From NCBI RefSeq assembly GCF_004358675.1, contig NZ_SMZO01000001.1, forward strand, positions 62,001 through 126,000: a stretch of DNA of 64,000 bases, read 5' to 3'. Positions 59,754 through 64,000 of the stretch are shown here, piece by piece. Made by a program: the position numbers and the translations under genes. The DNA comes from Meridianimarinicoccus aquatilis (GTDB lineage: Bacteria; Pseudomonadota; Alphaproteobacteria; Rhodobacterales; Rhodobacteraceae). Within the stretch, counting starts at the first letter, position 1, and each line of letters starts with the position of its first letter. The notes under the pieces were generated by a model. It worked only from the letters and a program-made list of their open reading frames with translations, had not been told where the DNA came from and did not search any database.

Positions 59754-60624
59754 GGAACGACTGAACCTCAGTTGACTGATTGGAAAGGCTTTTACGCATC
59801 TTGCCAAACGCAGCCGCTTCAAGCTGGCGCACACGCTCTTTCGAGAGACCAAGCTCTTTTCCCAAACTTTCCAGAGTGCGCGGCGCGTCCCGCAATTTAC
59901 GTTCCCGAACAATGAAGCGCTCACGTTCATTCAACTCCTGCATGGCAGATACGAGCCACCCGCGCAGTGTATCCATATCGCGGTCGTGTTCCACGATGTG
60001 TTCCGCCTGCTGACCGTCGTCTTCCAGTGTTTCGATCCATTCGCGCCCTTCGTCTTCTGACGATTGGGTGGCATTCAACGAATAGTCCGATCCGGACAAG
60101 CGCCCTTCCATCATCTCTACATCGTGAAGCGGCACACCCACTTCGATAGAGATCATCTGACGAAGCTGATGCCTGTCGAGCCGTTCGCCCCGACCATCCG
60201 CCTCGCGTTCCAGCCGCGCCTGAACGCGTCGCATGTTGAAGAAAAGCGACTTTTGGCTGCTGGTCGATCCGGTCCGAACCATCGACCAGTTCCGCATGAC
60301 GTAGTCTTGGATCGACGCTTTGATCCACCAAACTGCGTAGGTAGAAAATCGTACTCCGCGATCCGGGTCGAACTTGTCTGCGGCCTTCATCAACCCCAGC
60401 CCTGCTTCCTGAACCAGATCGTTCATGGGCGCACCATAACGCTTGAACTTGGCGGCCATCGAAATCGCGAGGCGCATGTAGGCCGTTATGAGCCTGTGCA
60501 ACGCCTCTTCGTCGCGCTGATCGCGCCACGCATATGCCAAACGCAATTCCGTCTCCGCGTCCAAAATTTCGGCCTTCATCGCGCGACGCGTCAGTGATTG
60601 ATCTGCGTATCCGTCCAATGCCAT
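59746..60624 (-). CDS. rpoH: RNA polymerase sigma factor RpoH, RpoHII type
   Basis: Alternative sigma factor for heat and oxidative stress, 292 residues from the ATG at 60624, which has a GGGAG site 8 bases upstream. Region 2 has NDLVQEAGLGLMKAADKFDP and RFSTYAVWWIKASIQDYVMR. The RpoH box is SSQKSLFFNMRRVQARLER. Region 4 ends LGKELGLSKERVRQLEAAAF. The N-terminus (ALDGYADQSLTRRAMKAEIL) resembles RpoHII of Rhodobacter sphaeroides rather than RpoHI. In that organism RpoE (the singlet-oxygen sigma) drives rpoHII; a matching promoter candidate lies upstream here. Confidence 0.93.
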   Translation of the reverse strand: MALDGYADQSLTRRAMKAEILDAETELRLAYAWRDQRDEEALHRLITAYMRLAISMAAKFKRYGAPMNDLVQEAGLGLMKAADKFDPDRGVRFSTYAVWWIKASIQDYVMRNWSMVRTGSTSSQKSLFFNMRRVQARLEREADGRGERLDRHQLRQMISIEVGVPLHDVEMMEGRLSGSDYSLNATQSSEDEGREWIETLEDDGQQAEHIVEHDRDMDTLRGWLVSAMQELNERERFIVRERKLRDAPRTLESLGKELGLSKERVRQLEAAAFGKMRKSLSNQSTEVQSFLV

Positions 60625-60646
60625 AGGTGCTGCTCCCGGTGTGAAC

Positions 60647-60660
60647 AAATGACGTCATTT
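60647..60660. promoter_or_regulatory. 14-bp perfect palindrome in the rpoH leader
   Basis: AAATGACGTCATTT is identical on both strands. It lies 23 bases before the rpoH ATG, just after the candidate transcription start. It could be an operator for a dimeric regulator; which one is not known. Confidence 0.45.
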
Positions 60661-60678
60661 TGTCGTCCTTATGCCGAG

Positions 60679-60707
60679 AGTTACGGGCGTCCTTAAAAAC
60701 CGGATCA
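60679..60707 (-). promoter_or_regulatory. candidate RpoE-type promoter of rpoH
   Basis: On the minus strand TGATCC (60707-60702) is followed after 18 bases by TAACT (60683-60679). The promoter consensus of the Rhodobacter RpoE sigma factor is TGATCC, 18 bases, TAAGA. The -35 and spacing match fully and the -10 matches in TAA. Transcription would start near 60672. It overlaps the leader of cobU. Confidence 0.5.
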
Positions 60708-60713
60708 CAGATA

Positions 60714-61241
60714 ATGAATAATTTTTTCTTACCTGCCTTGACCCTTGTGACCGGAGGTGCAGCGTCTGGGAAATCACGATTTGCGGAAAAACTTATAACT
60801 GACAGTGAATTGCCGCGCGTTTACATCGCCACCGCGCAGGCTTGGGATGACGAAATGCGCGAAAAAATCTCACAGCACCGTGATCGCAGAGATGGTTGGC
60901 GCGACGTTGAGGCCCCGCTGGATGTCGTCAGCGCACTCGCCACTGTCGGCCACGGCGAGGCTGCTCTTCTGGATTGTCTAACAATGTGGCTGACCAACCA
61001 CCTCTTGGCCGAAAGCGACCTCGGCCGCGAAACACGCCGCTTATGCGATGCGCTTACCAAATGTGCCGGGCATGTCGTTGTTGTGACAAATGAAGTCGGG
61101 CAGGGAATCGTGCCAGATAACGCACTGTCCCGGCAGTTCCGCGAGGCGCAGGGTCGCTTGAACCAACACGTCGCCGCACAGGCGCAAGCAGTGACTGTCG
61201 TGATGTCAGGCCTACCCCTTACGCTGAAGGCTCCGGTATGA
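60714..61241 (+). CDS. cobU: adenosylcobinamide kinase / adenosylcobinamide-phosphate guanylyltransferase
   Basis: Phosphorylates adenosylcobinamide and then adds GMP, in assembly of the nucleotide loop of cobalamin. It has 175 residues from the ATG at 60714. Walker A is GGAASGKS, followed by RFAEKLITD; RVYIATAQAWDDEMREKISQ holds the usual GTP/cobinamide region with the HRDRRDGW that carries the guanylylated histidine; LLDCLTMWLTNHL and VTNEVGQGIVPDN are the other conserved parts. The frame is open upstream, but the start at 60714 fits the family. It overlaps the phosphatase gene by ATGA. Confidence 0.93.
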   Translation: MNNFFLPALTLVTGGAASGKSRFAEKLITDSELPRVYIATAQAWDDEMREKISQHRDRRDGWRDVEAPLDVVSALATVGHGEAALLDCLTMWLTNHLLAESDLGRETRRLCDALTKCAGHVVVVTNEVGQGIVPDNALSRQFREAQGRLNQHVAAQAQAVTVVMSGLPLTLKAPV

Positions 61242-61816
61242 CCGAGACGACGTTCTGGTGGGTGCGTCACGGCCCAACGCACGCAAAAACCATGATCGGC
61301 TGGACTGATTTACCGGCGGACCTGTCGGACCGGGCAGCAATCAAGCGGTTATCAGATTACCTTCCGGCAGACGCTCCCGTCATTTCGTCCCCCCTGAGCC
61401 GTGCTGTGAAAACCGCCGACGCGCTGCAAGATGGACGGGGTCGACTCACTCATGATCCTGACTTGCGCGAAATACACTTCGGACAGTGGGAAAATCGCAC
61501 TTTTGCCGACATCGACGCATCCGAGCCTGCTTTGATCCGCGCATTTTGGGAAACCCCCGGCGCCGCGCGCGCGCCGGGCGGTGAGGGTTGGCACGATTTG
61601 TCAAAGCGCGTCTGCCGGGCGGCCGACCGGCTGTTGGGACATGCCCCAGAGGTCATAGTTGTGGCGCATCTCGGGGCCATCTTGACGCAAATCGAACGCG
61701 CGACCGGGATGACAACAACCGAGGTTTTCGGTCACAAAATCGACAACCTGTCAGTGACATGCGTGGTACATGGGCGATCGGGCTGGCGCGCAGAGACCAT
61801 CAATCATTTGCCCTGA
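61238..61816 (+). CDS. cobC: histidine phosphatase family protein, probable alpha-ribazole phosphatase
   Basis: Phosphatase of 192 residues with the phosphoglycerate mutase-like fold. The catalytic RHG is in FWWVRHGPTHAKTMIGW; the second arginine is in SSPLSRAVKTADAL; the acid residue is in LREIHFGQWENRTF; and the second histidine is in VVAHLGAILT. The start overlaps the cobU stop, so the likely job is removal of phosphate from alpha-ribazole phosphate (CobC) in cobalamin synthesis. That is inferred from context; a general phosphatase role is possible. Confidence 0.8.
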   Translation: MTETTFWWVRHGPTHAKTMIGWTDLPADLSDRAAIKRLSDYLPADAPVISSPLSRAVKTADALQDGRGRLTHDPDLREIHFGQWENRTFADIDASEPALIRAFWETPGAARAPGGEGWHDLSKRVCRAADRLLGHAPEVIVVAHLGAILTQIERATGMTTTEVFGHKIDNLSVTCVVHGRSGWRAETINHLP

Positions 61817-61896
61817 GTTCCACGCCCCATCGCGCATTAAGGAATCCTAAACCATATTTGGCACAGGCTGATCTGGGTAATTGGGGTTGAACTTGC

Positions 61897-63405
61897 ATGA
61901 TCGCGCGATCCTTCACGGTAGCGTTCGAAGGGCTCGAAGCGCGCATGGTCGAAGTGCAGTGCGCTGTTACGCCCGGCCTGCCTGCCTTTTCAATTGTCGG
62001 GCTGCCGGACAAGGCCGTCTCAGAAGCGCGCGACCGGGTGCGCACCGCCCTTGGGGCCATGTCGATCGCGCTGCCATCGAAGCGGATAACAATAAACCTT
62101 TCCCCCGCTGATCTTCCCAAAGTTGGGGCGCACTTCGATCTCCCGATCGCTTTGGCTTTGATGGCCGCTTTGGAAATCCTGCCTGCCGAGGAAATCGCAG
62201 ACACCGTCGCGCTCGGGGAACTGTCTCTGGACGGAGTGCTGCACCCGGTCATCGGCGCACTTCCTGCGGCTTTGTCTGCCGCAGCAGAGGGTCGTGCACT
62301 GCTGTGCCCGCGTGCTTGCGGGCGCGAAGCGGCTTGGGTGGGGGCGGCCCGCGTGCTGGCTGCCAATTCTCTGGCAGAGGTCGTGCGCCATTTCACCGGG
62401 CAAACCCTGCTTGCCGATGCGCAACCAGGCGAAGTTCACGTTGCGGAAGACAGCGGCGATTTGCTCGACGTGAAAGGGCAGGAACGCGCCAAGCGCGCAA
62501 TGGAAATTGCAGCTGCAGGTCGTCATCACCTGCTTATGACCGGGCCACCGGGATCAGGCAAAAGCATGCTAGCGGCGCGTTTGCCTGGCCTTTTGCCCCC
62601 GCTCAGCGCTTCAGAGGCGCTGGAAACATCAATGGTGCATTCTTTAGCAGGGCTATTGGACGAAGGGGGGATTTCGCGCGTACGCCCTTTTCGACGCCCA
62701 CACCATACGGCATCTGTGCCGTCTATCATTGGGGGCGGAAAAGGGGCGAAACCCGGCGAAGTGAGCCTTGCCCATAACGGTGTACTATTCCTGGACGAAC
62801 TGCCGGAGTTTCCACGAAGCGTTTTGGAAACTCTTCGCCAGCCAATTGAAACCGGCGACATCGTTGTGTCGCGCGCAAACGCCCATTGTCGATATCCCGC
62901 CCGGTTCTTGCTGGTTGCGGCAGCCAACCCCTGTCGCTGCGGGTACATGGCCGACCCGAACCAGGCATGCGCGCGGGCCCCCAAATGCGGGGCTGATTAT
63001 ATCGGCCGCATTTCCGGCCCGTTGATGGACCGGTTCGACATCCGCATCGATGTGCCAGCCGTCGCGTTCCACGATCTCGACCTACCGGCGTCGGGCGAGA
63101 CAAGTGCGCAAGTGGGCGCCCGCGTGGCCCAAGCGCGCGCCGTGCAGTCCAAGCGTTTTGAAGGCATGCCCGGGCTTCGTGTCAATGCCGATGCCGAGGG
63201 CGAAACGCTCGAACAGATCGCCGCGCCCGATAGCGACGGGCGGGTCTTGTTGACACGCGCCGCCGACAAGTTCGGGCTAACCGCGCGCGGTTATCACCGG
63301 GTGCTGCGCGTAGCCCGCACTATTGCTGACCTCGACGGCGCCGACGCGGTGGAGCGCATCCACATCGCGGAGGCGCTCGGGTACCGGCTGACCCATACGG
63401 GTTAG
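61897..63405 (+). CDS. comM: YifB/ComM family Mg-chelatase-like AAA+ ATPase
   Basis: AAA+ ATPase of 502 residues. In other bacteria ComM is a hexameric helicase that widens recombination intermediates during natural transformation. The N-terminal domain ([20 protein letters not shown] and [20 protein letters not shown]) is the ChlI-like Lon domain of the family. Walker A is [17 protein letters not shown], Walker B is [14 protein letters not shown], and [19 protein letters not shown] lies between. A zinc-like set [20 protein letters not shown] follows, then the C-terminal lid. It ends 4 bases inside the gshB stop region. Confidence 0.93.
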   Translation: MIARSFTVAFEGLEARMVEVQCAVTPGLPAFSIVGLPDKAVSEARDRVRTALGAMSIALPSKRITINLSPADLPKVGAHFDLPIALALMAALEILPAEEIADTVALGELSLDGVLHPVIGALPAALSAAAEGRALLCPRACGREAAWVGAARVLAANSLAEVVRHFTGQTLLADAQPGEVHVAEDSGDLLDVKGQERAKRAMEIAAAGRHHLLMTGPPGSGKSMLAARLPGLLPPLSASEALETSMVHSLAGLLDEGGISRVRPFRRPHHTASVPSIIGGGKGAKPGEVSLAHNGVLFLDELPEFPRSVLETLRQPIETGDIVVSRANAHCRYPARFLLVAAANPCRCGYMADPNQACARAPKCGADYIGRISGPLMDRFDIRIDVPAVAFHDLDLPASGETSAQVGARVAQARAVQSKRFEGMPGLRVNADAEGETLEQIAAPDSDGRVLLTRAADKFGLTARGYHRVLRVARTIADLDGADAVERIHIAEALGYRLTHTG

Positions 63406-64000
63406 TGACCCGACGCGGCGCGCTTGGCCTCGATCACCTCCCAGATTCGGGCAGTGACATTCGTCCCATCGAAACGCTCCATCTCTTGCAATCCTGTGGG
63501 CGAGGTCACGTTTATTTCGGTCAAACGGTCACCGATCACATCAATACCGACAAAGACCTGACCGTTTTCACGCAGTGTCGGACCGATTGCCGCGCAAATC
63601 TCGCGATCCCGCTCGGTAAGCTCGACCTTTTCGGCACGTCCGCCCACATGCATGTTCGACCTCGTTTCACCCGACTGCGGCACACGGTTGATCGCGCCAA
63701 CTGGTTCGCCATCGACGAGGATCACCCGCTTGTCGCCCTGCGTAATCGCAGGAAGATACTCTTGCGCGATGATTGGTTCGCGGTTCATGGCCGAAAAGGT
63801 CTCGAACAGCGAATTCAGATTCCGGTCATCAGGTCCAAGGCGGAACACGCCCGCGCCGCCGTTGCCGTACAGCGGCTTGACGATGATATCACCATGCTCC
63901 TGCTTGAATGCCTTCAGTGCGTCCAGATCACGCGTGATCAGCGTCGCCGGGATCAAATCAGGAAACTTCAAGACCAGCAGTTTTTCAGGGAAGTTGCGCA
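63402..64000 (-). CDS. gshB: glutathione synthase, C-terminal part (cut by window edge)
   Basis: Adds glycine to gamma-glutamylcysteine to make glutathione; ATP-grasp enzyme. About 199 C-terminal residues are present; the start lies beyond base 64000. The ATP-grasp motifs are [40 protein letters not shown] and [11 protein letters not shown]; the metal-binding end is [20 protein letters not shown]. The stop TAA overlaps the comM stop on the other strand. GloB, near the left end, uses its product. Confidence 0.95.
   Translation of the reverse strand, partial: RNFPEKLLVLKFPDLIPATLITRDLDALKAFKQEHGDIIVKPLYGNGGAGVFRLGPDDRNLNSLFETFSAMNREPIIAQEYLPAITQGDKRVILVDGEPVGAINRVPQSGETRSNMHVGGRAEKVELTERDREICAAIGPTLRENGQVFVGIDVIGDRLTEINVTSPTGLQEMERFDGTNVTARIWEVIEAKRAASGH

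Noticed and set aside
1-64000. tRNA, rRNA, CRISPR arrays, riboswitches and phage attachment sites
   Set aside because: I looked in the gaps between genes and found no cloverleaf, regular repeat-spacer pattern or conserved riboswitch core; short or divergent ones could still be missed by eye.

Overview
The window looks like chromosomal DNA of an alphaproteobacterium of the family Rhodobacteraceae (Roseobacter group). The evidence is the atpHAGD gene order, a HisG short form paired with HisZ, a B12-dependent class II ribonucleotide reductase as nrd gene, a RpoHII-type sigma factor, an XdhABC set joined to a BMP-type nucleoside transporter, and a DUF1489 gene. No rRNA, tRNA or CRISPR array was found.

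Layout. 1-3391: ATP synthase F1 genes on the minus strand, running off the left edge inside atpD. 3609-10778: housekeeping block (a methyltransferase, gloB, clpA with a strong terminator, DUF1489, nrdJ). 10779-24079: an accessory stretch between nrdJ and the his genes, full of decaying insertion sequences: a frameshifted IS5-type element, the IS21 istA remnant it truncates, a deleted IS66 element with a second IS66 element nested inside it, and a broken EamA/DMT transporter gene. In the middle sits one large intact gene, a 1713-residue protein that joins a DnaQ-like exonuclease, a RecQ helicase and a UvrD-type helicase. 24080-33495: hisS-hisZ-hisG, slyX, a secreted C70-like protease, an MFS transporter coupled to a 41-residue membrane peptide, and dnaE.

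33903-44132 is a long plus-strand operon for purine use: xdhA-xdhB-xdhC overlap one another and run into an ABC transporter (ATPase, two permeases, BMP lipoprotein-type binding protein), with a voltage-gated-type K+ channel gene inserted between the second permease and the binding protein. It ends in a hairpin terminator. 44530-54062 holds a carboxymuconolactone decarboxylase-like gene, a FAD/GcvT demethylating dehydrogenase, panC-panB, a minus-strand run of four small genes (hydroxyacid dehydrogenase, lipoprotein, asparaginase-like, membrane protein), an SH3 lipoprotein and a CDF transporter.

54083-60624 is a minus-strand group: rpoH(II)-chaN, coaBC-dut-thiF-like, and an M3 peptidase. The rpoH promoter region carries a match to the -35 and spacing of the Rhodobacter RpoE promoter. 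On the plus strand cobU and a CobC-like phosphatase form a pair for cobalamin synthesis, which the nrdJ enzyme in the same window needs, followed by comM/yifB. The window ends inside gshB.

The most notable item is the exonuclease-RecQ-UvrD protein in the IS-rich stretch; the nested IS66 pair is the clearest structural find.
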